DNA from: Thermoclostridium stercorarium subsp. stercorarium DSM 8532 | GTDB lineage: Bacteria; Bacillota; Clostridia; DSM-8532 | NCBI RefSeq assembly: GCF_000331995.1 | Contig: NC_020134.1 | Coordinates: 2,206,002 to 2,270,001 of the forward strand | Direction: 5' to 3' | Length of the DNA stretch: 64,000 nt | Shown here: positions 28,886 to 38,863 of the stretch, in pieces | Layout of the letters: every line of letters starts with the position of its first letter | How positions within the stretch are numbered: position 1 is the stretch's first letter | The notes under the pieces: generated by a model | The model's database searches: none | What the model saw: the letters and a program-made list of their open reading frames with translations, nothing else | Told to the model about the DNA's origin: nothing | Made by a program: the position numbers and the translations under genes

Positions 28886-31423
28886 ATGGAATCCACGAAG
28901 TTGGCAGAATTTCTTAACATTAATGTTGATGAATACAGGCCTCTGGCTTTTTTCGGGATTAAAGCCCACGAAGATCACGAAAGCATCCGTGAATGGGTAA
29001 AATGGTGCAAAAGGCAGGGGTTTCGTGGATTCAACATAATAATTGCATCGGACTGTACCGGCCGTGCGAACGAACGGTGGATTAACATGGTACTGGACGC
29101 TTATGAAACGGCGTTCAGGACCGCAAAAGAAGAAGGGCTTGAAGTATGGATATTCGACGACTGGGGCTACCCCAGCGGCACGGCAGGGGGCCTGGTCTGT
29201 ACCGAAAACGGATACAGGGCAAAAAAACTCGTCATTTCCCACAACTGCATATTGAAAAAAGGCGAGCAAATCGCCATTACAATGCCTGATAATGTGGTTG
29301 CCGCAGGGATACTTAAGAACAATACCTTTGAAAGGATTAAAATAAAACCGAAGGAACGCTTTGAATACACCTGCGATGATGAACTTGCCCACATTGTAGT
29401 GGTTTCATGGGATTACGACGAACACGCGTCAAAATCATCGTGCAAGTCATACCCCGGTGACCCGGCAATGTCTTGCATTGACCTGCTTAACAGGGATGCC
29501 GCCGAGAAATTCGTCAGCGTTATGCATGAAAGATACTATCAAAGATTCTCGGCATATTTCGGGAATGTCATAAAAGGCTTTTTCTATGACGAGCCCTATC
29601 TCAGGTTTGAATTTCCCTACACTCAGGGCCTTTTTGAAGAATTTCAAAGAAAAAAAGGCTATGATCTTCTGGAAGTGCTGCCTTACCTTCTGGTAAACGT
29701 GAAATCCAGTCATCCCGCTGTGATAGATAAATATACCGATGACTTTTTTGATGTTTATACCGACATGGCCGCGGAAAATTTTTACCGTGTTTTGAGTCAA
29801 TGGTGTAAAAAACACAATGTCGAACTTACAGGCCATATGGATCTGGATCATCACCTTAATACACTGAATACAATCAGCGGCCATTTCTTCAAGAATATGA
29901 AACATAACGACAGGCCTGCAGTAGACGTAATATGGGCCCAGATTGAGCCTGGGGTGTTTACCGATTTTCCGAGATACGCCGGATCGGTCAAAAGATTATT
30001 GGGCCGCAGGCGCGCCGTTTCCGAGACCTTTGCCGGAATGGGGCAGGGCCTGCACGGGGATTTGATGAGATATATAACCGATCATCAGGTTATCCGCGGA
30101 ATTGATGACTTTCATCTGATGTATTCCAACAATAACCCCGACAGCCCGGCAGAAAGCCCTCAGATGCCGAATCACATGCTTCAGGAACCATTCGGGAAAC
30201 TTATATATGATCGTATCGCCGTTGCCTCGGCGATCTCTGCCTTTGGTAAATTTGCAGGAAACACCGCATTGTACGTTCCATGCTATGATTTGTACAGGGC
30301 GCAGCTGGGCATAGGCAATCTCACTGCCAACAATGCCGAAAAATTTATCTGGGAATGGGTGGATGAAATTGCAAGGGAACTTACATATATGCCCTGTGAT
30401 TTCGATTATATCTGGGACGAAGCAATACTCTCGCTGAAAATCACGGAAGGTGGATTCCTTACCGGTTCCGGGTATGTTATAAATACTGTAATTCTGCCTC
30501 CGAACTGCACAATTAAGGATGAGGTCGCGAAAAAACTCAAACAATTTGCAAGGTCCGGAGGGAGAATTATATCCGTCTTCAGGTATAATCCGCTGCTTGA
30601 GCGGGATTCAATACTGTGCAGCGAAATTGATTCGTTAAAAGCCCTTGTCAGCTCCTCCGTTACGATATCACCATCAAGCCAAATCTCCCTGTGCACAAGG
30701 GTTGGCAAAGGAAAGACGGTCTACATGCTTTTAAACGAGTCCACGAAAGATACGGACGTGGAAATATGTATTGACAATACAGGAATTTTATATGAAGCAA
30801 ATCTCAAAGAATGCAGCCTCAAAACAGTTTCCACCAAAGGCCCTTTCAGGTTCCTGACCAGATTTAACGGCTGTGAATTAAAAGTTTTTGTTGCCGACAA
30901 AACAGGCCAGGCAATTAAAGGTTTAAGCGCAAAGGCTGCGGAAAGAGTATGCCACTGGATTCCTGGGCAGGAGGTAAACGGGATCGAGCCTTTTAACTGG
31001 AGTATTCAGCTGCCCGACAAAAACGAAATATCCCTTGACGGCAAAGACTTTCCCGACTGGGCAAGCCTCGGCTGGCCGGAATATTCAGGACCCATGAAAT
31101 ACACCTCATACTTTGATTATAACTCCGACAAACCGAACGCAGTCCTCTGCATGCCCGGTCTTCATTACCATGCAATAGTGTACGTCGACGGAAAGGAAGC
31201 GGGACGAACGGCATATAAGCCCTATGAACTGAGTTTGTCCGGCTTGGAGAAAGGGCGGCACAAACTTGAAATTGTAGTGTACAATACCGGTGCAAACGAA
31301 GTCGTGGGAACACTTGAAGCTGAAAAAAGGAAATATTCAAAAAGATTCGCGCATATGGCCGCATATGACAGAAAAAGACTTAAATCTGGACTGCTCGGGC
31401 CTGTTAAAATATATCCCGTTTAA
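28886..31423 (+). CDS. Large GH106-like glycoside hydrolase, cytoplasmic
   Basis: An 845-residue protein with the features of alpha-L-rhamnosidase-type (GH106-like) proteins: WIFDDWGYPSGTAGG near residues 88-102, an acidic FFYDEPY near 231-237, a long alpha/beta barrel region, and a C-terminal beta-sandwich carbohydrate-binding-like domain (about 735-810). There is no signal peptide, so it would act on imported oligosaccharides. The ATG at 28886 has AAAGGTGA at 4-5 bases and is preferred over an upstream TTG. No transporter or regulator is adjacent. Its stop overlaps the convergent thiN stop by 4 bases. The family is likely; the substrate is not known. Confidence 0.72.
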   Translation: MESTKLAEFLNINVDEYRPLAFFGIKAHEDHESIREWVKWCKRQGFRGFNIIIASDCTGRANERWINMVLDAYETAFRTAKEEGLEVWIFDDWGYPSGTAGGLVCTENGYRAKKLVISHNCILKKGEQIAITMPDNVVAAGILKNNTFERIKIKPKERFEYTCDDELAHIVVVSWDYDEHASKSSCKSYPGDPAMSCIDLLNRDAAEKFVSVMHERYYQRFSAYFGNVIKGFFYDEPYLRFEFPYTQGLFEEFQRKKGYDLLEVLPYLLVNVKSSHPAVIDKYTDDFFDVYTDMAAENFYRVLSQWCKKHNVELTGHMDLDHHLNTLNTISGHFFKNMKHNDRPAVDVIWAQIEPGVFTDFPRYAGSVKRLLGRRRAVSETFAGMGQGLHGDLMRYITDHQVIRGIDDFHLMYSNNNPDSPAESPQMPNHMLQEPFGKLIYDRIAVASAISAFGKFAGNTALYVPCYDLYRAQLGIGNLTANNAEKFIWEWVDEIARELTYMPCDFDYIWDEAILSLKITEGGFLTGSGYVINTVILPPNCTIKDEVAKKLKQFARSGGRIISVFRYNPLLERDSILCSEIDSLKALVSSSVTISPSSQISLCTRVGKGKTVYMLLNESTKDTDVEICIDNTGILYEANLKECSLKTVSTKGPFRFLTRFNGCELKVFVADKTGQAIKGLSAKAAERVCHWIPGQEVNGIEPFNWSIQLPDKNEISLDGKDFPDWASLGWPEYSGPMKYTSYFDYNSDKPNAVLCMPGLHYHAIVYVDGKEAGRTAYKPYELSLSGLEKGRHKLEIVVYNTGANEVVGTLEAEKRKYSKRFAHMAAYDRKRLKSGLLGPVKIYPV

Positions 31424-32055
31424 TCTTTCGAAAGAATAACGTAAAGCCGGCCCTTTTTTACGGAAACTTCAGCCCATTCGGAAACAAATTCATTACTTAT
31501 GCCAAGGCCTGTCCCCATTACCATGGTTCCGTCATTAAGGGGATAGGCCAGCCCTTTGGTTGTAATCCCCTCAACTTTCGGAGTCGCCGGTACAAGCGAC
31601 AGGTAATAACCTTCTTTTCTGGGAATTCTGATGCAATCGGTAAGAAGGTAAATGTAGTTGTTGCGGTTTATGATGACCCCTTCAACGCCTTTGTCAGCCA
31701 GCTTATGAAGAAGCTGAATATTTGAGATGGTATGATCCAGCCTTGATCCCGTAGCGCCGGTAATGTATATTCTTGTGGCCCCCTTTTCAATTGCAAGGTT
31801 CAGGGCCAGTTCCATATCGGTATAATCCTTCTTGGCGGGGAATTTTATTATCTCAATGCCGCTTTGTTGGTAAGCTTCTTTTATTTCAGGCTCGATTGAA
31901 TCAAAGTCCCCCACCAGAATATCAGGTCTGATACCCGCCTGATACAAATACCGTGCCCCGCCGTCGGCACATATTATTAAATCCGATATGCGTGAATATT
32001 CTTTTATTATTTCGCCGGATTCTACAAGTCCGCTTCCTACAACCAGCGTATTCAT
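31420..32055 (-). CDS. thiN: Thiamine pyrophosphokinase
   Basis: Transfers pyrophosphate from ATP to thiamine to make the cofactor thiamine diphosphate. It has 211 residues with the family motifs ICADGGARYLYQAGIRPDILVGDFDS (about 29-55) and GATGSRLDHTISNI near 100-113. The start ATGA overlaps the rpe stop, so the two are coupled. It is last in the rsmB-rlmN-prpC-prkC-rsgA-rpe-thiN series, the same order as in Bacillus subtilis. It converges on the GH106-like gene with a 4-base overlap and no visible terminator. Confidence 0.95.
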   Translation of the reverse strand: MNTLVVGSGLVESGEIIKEYSRISDLIICADGGARYLYQAGIRPDILVGDFDSIEPEIKEAYQQSGIEIIKFPAKKDYTDMELALNLAIEKGATRIYITGATGSRLDHTISNIQLLHKLADKGVEGVIINRNNYIYLLTDCIRIPRKEGYYLSLVPATPKVEGITTKGLAYPLNDGTMVMGTGLGISNEFVSEWAEVSVKKGRLYVILSKD

Positions 32056-32750
32056 ATCTGTACCTTTCCGCCAAAAGCAGATTTTTTTCTTAATTCAGAT
32101 ACAAACCATGCCTTGTCGTGGGCATTGAAAAAAGCAGATCCTGCCACTATTACATTGGCTCCCGCCGCAGTTACTTCAGCAATATTGTCGGTGCTTATGC
32201 CCCCGTCAATCTGAAGCAAAACGTTCGGAGCCTGTTCGTTAATCCTGTCGCGCATTGCTTTTATTTTCGCTGTCATCTGAGGTATATATTTTTGCCCTCC
32301 AAATCCAGGGTTTACAGTCATTATAAGAACCATATCCACAAGCTCAAGGGAATAGTCCAGAACATTCAGCGGCGTCGCCGGATTCAGCGCAACTCCGGCT
32401 CTAATCCCTGACTGACGGATAATCTGAAGTGTCCGGTTCAGGTGCGTACACGCCTCGGCATGCACCGTAATCATGTCTGCGCCCGCTTCAATAAAATCAT
32501 TCAGCAATAATTCAGGTTTTTCAATCATCAGGTGGACATCCATAAAAAGATCTGTCTGCCTGCGTATGCATTTTATAACAGGGGGACCTATCGTAATATT
32601 CGGAACAAAATGCCCGTCCATTACATCGACATGCACCCAGTCGGCCCCTGAATCCTTAATGGTATCCAGCGCTTCTTTGAGCCTTGTGAAATCAGAAGAC
32701 AGTATCGACGGCGCAATGATTATTTCCCTCTTATCTGTATCTGTTTTCAT
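32052..32750 (-). CDS. rpe: Ribulose-phosphate 3-epimerase
   Basis: Interconverts ribulose 5-phosphate and xylulose 5-phosphate in the pentose phosphate pathway. It is a TIM barrel of 232 residues with APSILSSDF at the N-terminus, the metal/catalytic HVDVMDGHFVPN motif near 40-51, DVHLMIEKP, and the phosphate-binding end VNPGFGGQKY and GAN(V)IVAGSAFF. It overlaps the rsgA end by 20 bases and thiN by 4. Confidence 0.98.
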   Translation of the reverse strand: MKTDTDKREIIIAPSILSSDFTRLKEALDTIKDSGADWVHVDVMDGHFVPNITIGPPVIKCIRRQTDLFMDVHLMIEKPELLLNDFIEAGADMITVHAEACTHLNRTLQIIRQSGIRAGVALNPATPLNVLDYSLELVDMVLIMTVNPGFGGQKYIPQMTAKIKAMRDRINEQAPNVLLQIDGGISTDNIAEVTAAGANVIVAGSAFFNAHDKAWFVSELRKKSAFGGKVQI

Positions 32751-33615
32751 ACTGCAATTTCAACTCCTCATACAATCGCCGATAGCATTCATACCTTACC
32801 CGAGATATCTCTCCGGACTGGACCGAATCCTTTACCGCACATCCTGGTTCTTTTATATGGCTGCAGCCGCTGAACCTGCACATGCCCTCCAGTCTGATGA
32901 ACTCCGGATACATTGAAGAAAGTTTTGCATGTTCAATGCCTTCCAGCGTAAGTGAACTGAACCCCGGCGTATCCACGACATAACCGTCATTGTCCAAAGG
33001 CAAAAGCTGAACGTGACGGGTTGTGTGTTTTCCCCGCTGGATCCTGCTCATTTCGCCCGTTTCCATAACCCATGCGTCCATAATGTTGTTAAGAATTGTG
33101 GATTTTCCTACACCTGACTGGCCTGCAAATACAGTGCGGTGACCTTTCAGCTTTTCATGGAGCTCGTCATAACCCCGTTTTCCTACTTTGCTTATCGCAA
33201 CAACCTGGTATCCCGTACCTACATAAATATTTTTTACTTCTTCAAGCTCTTGTTCGTTTATCAAATCAATCTTGTTTATTACTATCAGCGGTGTAATACC
33301 GTTCCTCTCGGCAGTAATGAGCAGTTTATCCACAAGCAGGAAATCGGGCTCGGGGGACGTTCCGGCGATAACAATAGCTATCTGGTTTACATTTGCCACC
33401 GGCGGACGTACAAAAAAATTCTGCCTTTCTTCAATTTCTTCAATCCATCCTTCTTTTGCCGTTTCGTCGGTTATTGAGAATTCGACGAAATCGCCGGCAA
33501 CGGGTGTTATACCTTTCTTTCTGAAAACTCCCCTAACCCGGCACTCGTAGATACCTGAACTGCTCTCTACGGTGTAAAAACCCCCCACACCTTTCAGTAT
33601 CAAGCCCTTTGGCAA
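32731..33615 (-). CDS. rsgA: Ribosome small subunit-dependent GTPase RsgA (YloQ)
   Basis: Circularly permuted GTPase that checks late 30S assembly. It has 294 residues: an N-terminal OB fold, then G4 (VINKIDL, about 115) before G1 (GQSGVGKST, about 168), G3 DTPGFSSL, and a C-terminal zinc knuckle with Cys/His residues in CRFSGCSHIKEPGC. The start is a TTG preceded by GGAGGAG. It is 18 bases downstream of prkC and in the same operon; RsgA is a known substrate of PrkC-type kinases in Bacillus. Confidence 0.97.
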   Translation of the reverse strand: MPKGLILKGVGGFYTVESSSGIYECRVRGVFRKKGITPVAGDFVEFSITDETAKEGWIEEIEERQNFFVRPPVANVNQIAIVIAGTSPEPDFLLVDKLLITAERNGITPLIVINKIDLINEQELEEVKNIYVGTGYQVVAISKVGKRGYDELHEKLKGHRTVFAGQSGVGKSTILNNIMDAWVMETGEMSRIQRGKHTTRHVQLLPLDNDGYVVDTPGFSSLTLEGIEHAKLSSMYPEFIRLEGMCRFSGCSHIKEPGCAVKDSVQSGEISRVRYECYRRLYEELKLQYENRYR

Positions 33616-33633
33616 AAATACTCCTCCGTTTCA

Positions 33634-35640
33634 CTATTGCTGAATAAGAATTTCCTCTCTGTATTGAAGCTCGCCGTCCATATAAACAAACAGCGTTGTC
33701 TTCACACCCGGAGTAACGGGCACAAGAACGGTATACGGAAATTCGGACATATTAAGTGTGGCCCGTTTTAAAAATATTTCTTCTCCCGAGTCCCCGGTAG
33801 TATAGTAAATTTCCACTTCCACCGTGTCCCCGAATTCCCGGTCGGGCGGAAGATAAATCTGCTTTGTTATTCTTGTGCTGTCGGCAGAATCGGAAATGCC
33901 GCTGTCAATCCCGCTTCCGTCCCCAGCAGAAGGCGACTGTTCATCGGCAAAATACAGATTTACCGCAGTCAGTTCCTTAACCACCGTTCCGGCTTTCGGC
34001 TCCTGATTTATTATCCTTCCTTTGTACCCTTCCCTGTCTTCAGGATAGATTTTCCCTATGCTCAGATTATGTTCCAGAAGTATATTTCTCGCCTCGTCCA
34101 AGGTGCGGCCCGTTACATCGGGTACAACAACGTTCTCAAGTTTCGGGCCAAGGCTTCGGTATATAATAACCTCGCTTCCTGCCGCAACAACAGAGCCCAT
34201 TTCGGGTTCGGTCCTTATTACACGCCCTTCAGCCACTTCGTCGCTGTATTCATCCACGACCTTCGTTTGCAGCTTTAATTCGTTTTTCAGCTTGATTTCA
34301 GCTTCCACATAATCCGCAAATTTTATATCGGTGGGAATTGTCACCATTTCAGGGCCATTACTGACAATCAGTTCCACTTTTGTAATGGCGTCATCGCCGG
34401 GCATGATCGAAATACCTGCCGGCGGTCTCTGGTCCATAACCACTCCTTTCGGAACGGTGTCACTGTATTCATACACAGGCTCGGCGTAAGGCAGATTCTT
34501 GGCCTCAAGATCGGCAATGGCATCTTCTATATGCATTCCGATGTAGTTTATTACTTCCACCGGCTGTTTTTTCGGCGCAAGAATGGCGCCTACCACGTCT
34601 TTTACGACTTTGTCGTATACCAACCAGATTCCGCCAACAATAATTCCTATCAGCAGAATGTATACAGAGGCAATTAAAAAGCCCTTTTTCGAAGTCTTCC
34701 CGGCCTTACCCTTCTTTCTGTTCCTTCCTCTGTCCTTTTTCGCTGCCAAGCTCTCCTCCTCCAAACTACCTATAACTCTTGTCGCGAACAGATCGGTTTC
34801 GCCGCCGTTTCGCTCAAGGGCTTCTCCTTTTTTCACGTGATCAAGATCGGCTATCATCTGCAAAGCATTGTCATAACGTTCCGATCTTGATTTTCCCATT
34901 GCGCGAAGAACAATTTCGTCCATCGCCTCGGGTATATCAGGTACAATTGAAGACGGTCTCGCAGGCTTTTCTTCGATATGCTTTAAAGCAACCGAAACAG
35001 GATTGTCGGCGTCAAACGGCACTCTTCCCGTCAGCATTTCGAACAGGGTTACTCCAACAGAATATATATCGGATTTTTCATCTGTATAACCTCCCCTTGC
35101 CTGTTCCGGCGACGAATAATGAACCGACCCTACAGTGTCAACCTTTCTTGTTACCGTAGAAGTTGTTACCGCTCTGGCTATACCGAAATCGGTAACCTTC
35201 GGAACATGATCCGAAGTCATCAGAATATTCTGGGGCTTAATGTCCCTGTGTATGATTCCCTGCCTGTGCGCCTTGTGCAGCGCGCTTAATATGGCAATTG
35301 CTATATCGGCGGCCTCCTGCCACGGAAGAGCCCCGTTTTGCCTTATATACTCCTTTAATGTTATACCATCTATATATTCCATTACAATGTAATGGATATT
35401 GCCCTCTTTTCCGACATCATAAATGGATACAATATTCGGATGATTAAGACTGGCAGCCGCATAGGCCTCCCTTTCAAAACGTTCAAGGAATTCTTCGTCG
35501 TTAACAAATTCATCCTTTAATATTTTTACTGCCACCCATCTTTTCAATACCCTGCATCTCGCCTTATATACGTCGGCCATGCCACCGCTGCCTATCTTTT
35601 CCACCAGTTCGTACCGATTATTCAGAACCTTTCCTGTCAT
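33634..35640 (-). CDS. prkC: PASTA-domain serine/threonine kinase PrkC
   Basis: Membrane Hanks-type kinase that senses muropeptides. The 668 residues comprise a cytoplasmic kinase domain (1 to about 270, GSGGMADVYKA, VAVKIL, HRDIKPQNIL, DFGIA), a basic juxtamembrane segment, one membrane helix (about 321-345), three extracellular PASTA repeats (about 365-580) and a C-terminal beta-rich domain of about 80 residues after a Ser/Asp linker. In Bacillus PrkC couples peptidoglycan fragments to spore germination. It is paired with the PP2C phosphatase prpC 32 bases upstream. Confidence 0.97.
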   Translation of the reverse strand: MTGKVLNNRYELVEKIGSGGMADVYKARCRVLKRWVAVKILKDEFVNDEEFLERFEREAYAAASLNHPNIVSIYDVGKEGNIHYIVMEYIDGITLKEYIRQNGALPWQEAADIAIAILSALHKAHRQGIIHRDIKPQNILMTSDHVPKVTDFGIARAVTTSTVTRKVDTVGSVHYSSPEQARGGYTDEKSDIYSVGVTLFEMLTGRVPFDADNPVSVALKHIEEKPARPSSIVPDIPEAMDEIVLRAMGKSRSERYDNALQMIADLDHVKKGEALERNGGETDLFATRVIGSLEEESLAAKKDRGRNRKKGKAGKTSKKGFLIASVYILLIGIIVGGIWLVYDKVVKDVVGAILAPKKQPVEVINYIGMHIEDAIADLEAKNLPYAEPVYEYSDTVPKGVVMDQRPPAGISIMPGDDAITKVELIVSNGPEMVTIPTDIKFADYVEAEIKLKNELKLQTKVVDEYSDEVAEGRVIRTEPEMGSVVAAGSEVIIYRSLGPKLENVVVPDVTGRTLDEARNILLEHNLSIGKIYPEDREGYKGRIINQEPKAGTVVKELTAVNLYFADEQSPSAGDGSGIDSGISDSADSTRITKQIYLPPDREFGDTVEVEIYYTTGDSGEEIFLKRATLNMSEFPYTVLVPVTPGVKTTLFVYMDGELQYREEILIQQ

Positions 35641-35672
35641 TCCAGCACCTCAAATCAATTGTACTCATCCAC

Positions 35673-36407
35673 TCATATTTTCACAACTATTGCAGTAATA
35701 TTGTCATCTCCACCGCGTTCATTAGCCAGTGCCACCATATTTTTCAATACAGTATTCAAATCAGCTTCCTCTTTGAGCATGGACAGCAATTCGTCGGCTG
35801 AAAGCTTCATTGTAAGGCCATCGGTGCAGAATAGGTATATATCATCGGGCATTATGTCCAGGCTGTAAAAATCCACCTGAACTTCCTTCTCATATCCCAA
35901 TGCTCTGGTTATCTGGTTTCTCATGGGGTGAACCCTTGCTTTTTCCTGGTCGAGTATTCCTCTGTCTACCAGTTCCCCGACGAAGGAATGATCTTTTGTA
36001 AGCTTTTTTATGGTTTCATTTCTGACCAGGTACAAGCTGCTGTCCCCGATATGGGCTATTATAAGCTTCCCGTCACATAACATTCCGGCAGTGAGAGTGG
36101 TGCCAATGCCCGAACCGTTCAGGTGTTCTTCCGAATACCTGAATATTTCCTCATTGGCTTTATTTATCGCTTCCTGCAGCACCTGCTCCACCGAACTTCC
36201 GGCATCCCTGGTCTCAAGATATGAACTTATGCTGTTTGAAATTGACTCTACAGCCAGCTTGCTTGCAATATCCCCGGCTTTGTGTCCTCCCATTCCGTCG
36301 GCGACAATAAATGCCTGAGGATTACCATCCGCGTCAAGGATGATATTCCAGAAATCTTCATTTTGTTCCCTGATAATTCCCTTGTCGCTGATAGCTGCGT
36401 ATTCCAC
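35673..36407 (-). CDS. prpC: PP2C-family protein phosphatase PrpC
   Basis: Mn/Mg-dependent serine/threonine phosphatase that opposes PrkC. It has 244 residues with the metal-binding Asp motifs DKGIIREQNED (near 8-18), VADGMGGHKAGD (near 37-48) and DDNITAIVV near the C-terminus. It starts 2 bases after rlmN and leads directly into prkC, as in other Firmicutes. Confidence 0.97.
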   Translation of the reverse strand: MEYAAISDKGIIREQNEDFWNIILDADGNPQAFIVADGMGGHKAGDIASKLAVESISNSISSYLETRDAGSSVEQVLQEAINKANEEIFRYSEEHLNGSGIGTTLTAGMLCDGKLIIAHIGDSSLYLVRNETIKKLTKDHSFVGELVDRGILDQEKARVHPMRNQITRALGYEKEVQVDFYSLDIMPDDIYLFCTDGLTMKLSADELLSMLKEEADLNTVLKNMVALANERGGDDNITAIVVKI

Positions 36408-36409
36408 CG

Positions 36410-37456
36410 TTAATCCACCATCCTGTCCCGTTCAACCGACCTTTTTCTTAACTGACCGCAGGACGCAGCAATATCGCTGCCCAATTCCCTGCGGACGGTA
36501 ACCGGTATCCCGTATTTCTCAATTATTCTCCTGAAACTTTCGACTCTTTCGCTTTTCGTATATCCCGTTCCCTCAACCGAATTCACCGGAATAAGGTTTA
36601 TATGACACAAAAGCCCAGATAATTTTCTCGCAAGCTCTTCAGCATGCTCGTTCCGGTCGTTAACGTCTTTTATCAGCGTATATTCAAAAGTCACCCTTCT
36701 CCCTGTTTTCTGAGTATATATATTACACGCTGACAGTATATTGTCAATTGAGTATCTTTTGGCAATGGGCATGATTTTCATTCTGATTTCATCATTAGGT
36801 GCATGCAGGGATACTGAAAGATTAACCGGAAACCCTTCTTCGGAAAATTTTATTATTCCGGGCACAAGACCGCAGGTGGATACGGTCATCTTTCTGTAAC
36901 TTATATTCAGTGTATTCTGAGAATTCATTCTCCTTAAAAACCGTACAACATTGTCATAATTGTCAAAGGGTTCACCTATGCCCATCAGTACTATGTGACT
37001 TATTTTTTCTTCGGTATCATTACGAATTGCCATTACCTGAGCAATCATCTCACCCGTTGACAGGTTTCTGTCAAACCCGGGTTGTGAGGATGCACAAAAA
37101 CGGCATCCCATACGGCAGCCTACCTGGGTGGAAATGCAAACGCTGTTGCCGTAGTGATATTTCATTAAAACGCATTCCACAACTTTTCCGTCGTACAGCG
37201 CCAGAAGATATTTCCTTGTTCCGTCCTTTTGAGACACAAATTTATTTACAATACCGGCTCCGCCAATATAAAAAACGCCTTTCAGGCGCTCCCGGAAGGC
37301 TTTGGGCAGATCGGTCATATCGTCAAACCGGGTTGTGCCCTGATAAATCCACTTCCACACCTGTTTTGCGCGGAAAGCCGGTTCACCAAGTTTCAAAATC
37401 TCATTCTTCAGTTCTTCAAATTCAAGATCGTAAATATTAATTAATGCTGAATCCAT
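36410..37456 (-). CDS. rlmN: Dual-specificity 23S rRNA/tRNA adenine C2-methyltransferase RlmN
   Basis: Radical SAM enzyme that methylates A2503 of 23S rRNA and A37 of some tRNAs. It has 348 residues. The cluster cysteines are C114, C118 and C121 (VGCRMGCRFCASS), followed by GIGEPFDNYDNV. The methyl-carrying catalytic Cys is in the C-terminal AASCGQLR. It starts 4 bases after rsmB. Confidence 0.98.
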   Translation of the reverse strand: MDSALINIYDLEFEELKNEILKLGEPAFRAKQVWKWIYQGTTRFDDMTDLPKAFRERLKGVFYIGGAGIVNKFVSQKDGTRKYLLALYDGKVVECVLMKYHYGNSVCISTQVGCRMGCRFCASSQPGFDRNLSTGEMIAQVMAIRNDTEEKISHIVLMGIGEPFDNYDNVVRFLRRMNSQNTLNISYRKMTVSTCGLVPGIIKFSEEGFPVNLSVSLHAPNDEIRMKIMPIAKRYSIDNILSACNIYTQKTGRRVTFEYTLIKDVNDRNEHAEELARKLSGLLCHINLIPVNSVEGTGYTKSERVESFRRIIEKYGIPVTVRRELGSDIAASCGQLRKRSVERDRMVD

Positions 37457-37460
37457 AATC

Positions 37461-38810
37461 CTATCGTATTTTTCTCATCCTTGCTATGAAAAATCCGTCA
37501 GTTCCGTCAATATGAGGGTATAACCTGAGCATACCCTCATCCACTCCTGCCTTTTCTTTTAATGCCTGAGGCAGCAATTCCTTTACTGACTCCCGTTTGA
37601 AGTCACCGTTTTCAGCTAAAAAAAACTTCACAACCTCTTCGTTTTCCCTCACATCAACGGAGCAAGTACTGTAAACCAGTACGCCTCCGGGTTTCACATA
37701 CCTACCCGCATTATACAATATTTTTTTCTGAATCTCAACCAAATTGCTAAGATCTTCCTTCTTTCGCTTCCATTTTATATCCGGTTTTCTCCTGATTATT
37801 CCCGTTCCTGAACAGGGGGCATCAACCAGAACTCTGTCATAAACACCCTTAGCCTCATTCAGGAGATACAGCGCGTCCTGCTGCGAAGCATTTATAATTT
37901 CGACGCCAAGCCTTTTTGCATTTTCATTTATAAGGGCTATCTTATGCTCGTGGACATCCCATGCATCAATATGCCCTCTGTTCTGCATAAGCTGCCCTAT
38001 GTGCGTGGTTTTTCCTCCCGGAGCCGCGCAAGTATCCAGTATTTTTTCACCCGGTTTTGGATCAAGTATTCTCGCCACAATCATCGAGCTTTCATCCTGG
38101 ACGGTTATTTTCCCTTTTTGAAAGGCGTCAAGGTTTGAAATATCCGATATGTTTTTAAGGTACAAAGCCTCGTCAAGATAACGTCCCGGTAAAGTTTCAA
38201 TTCCATGACTGTTTAAATCTTCCACAACGGATTCTTTCGTAGTTTTTAAAGTATTAATGCGAACCGAAAAATCGGGGCGTTCCAAAAACGCTTTCAAAAG
38301 TTCTTCGGTAAAATTCTCACCAAAGACCGAAATCCATTCCCGTACAAGGTATTCAGGGAAAGAATATTTGATCGACAGTTTTTCGGAAACAGTAGGGGCA
38401 TCAATATCTTCAAATGAAATCCTTTCCTTATTTCTTGCTATATTTCTCAGTACTGCATTTACAAAGCCCGACGACTGCTTGGCATATCTTTTCGCAAGTT
38501 CAACCGAAGTATTGCAGGCTGCAGACGGGGGAACTCTGTCCAGAAACATAATCTGGTATGTACCCATTCTTAAAATCTGCAGCACAAGATTGGACATCTT
38601 TTTAAGCTGAATCTTTGAAAAATGTGAAATTATCCAATCCAGCGTAAGCTTCCGCGTGACAGTGCCGTAAACCAGTTCGGTTATAAAGGCCCTGTCCCTG
38701 GAATTCAGCTCCTTGTCGGCCAAAAGTTTTTTAAGTTCCAGGTTGGCATACGCGCCCTTTATATCAGTTTCATATATGGCTTTTAAAGCCGTTTCCCTTG
38801 CTTTGTCCAT
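37461..38810 (-). CDS. rsmB: 16S rRNA m5C967 methyltransferase RsmB (Sun)
   Basis: Methylates C967 of 16S rRNA. It has about 449 residues: a NusB-like RNA-binding domain (to about 130) and a SAM-dependent domain with TCAAPGGKTTHIGQ, the DAPCSGTGIIRR motif and the STCSVDVREN motif that holds the nucleophilic cysteine. The frame opens with GTG at 38822; ATG 38810 sits behind GAGAGG and is preferred. It is first in the long operon that runs to thiN. fmt and def, which often precede it, are not here. Confidence 0.95.
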   Translation of the reverse strand: MDKARETALKAIYETDIKGAYANLELKKLLADKELNSRDRAFITELVYGTVTRKLTLDWIISHFSKIQLKKMSNLVLQILRMGTYQIMFLDRVPPSAACNTSVELAKRYAKQSSGFVNAVLRNIARNKERISFEDIDAPTVSEKLSIKYSFPEYLVREWISVFGENFTEELLKAFLERPDFSVRINTLKTTKESVVEDLNSHGIETLPGRYLDEALYLKNISDISNLDAFQKGKITVQDESSMIVARILDPKPGEKILDTCAAPGGKTTHIGQLMQNRGHIDAWDVHEHKIALINENAKRLGVEIINASQQDALYLLNEAKGVYDRVLVDAPCSGTGIIRRKPDIKWKRKKEDLSNLVEIQKKILYNAGRYVKPGGVLVYSTCSVDVRENEEVVKFFLAENGDFKRESVKELLPQALKEKAGVDEGMLRLYPHIDGTDGFFIARMRKIR

Positions 38811-38863
38811 TTTCCCTCTCACTCATACTGAATTAAAATTATGACACAAATATATTATTCCAC

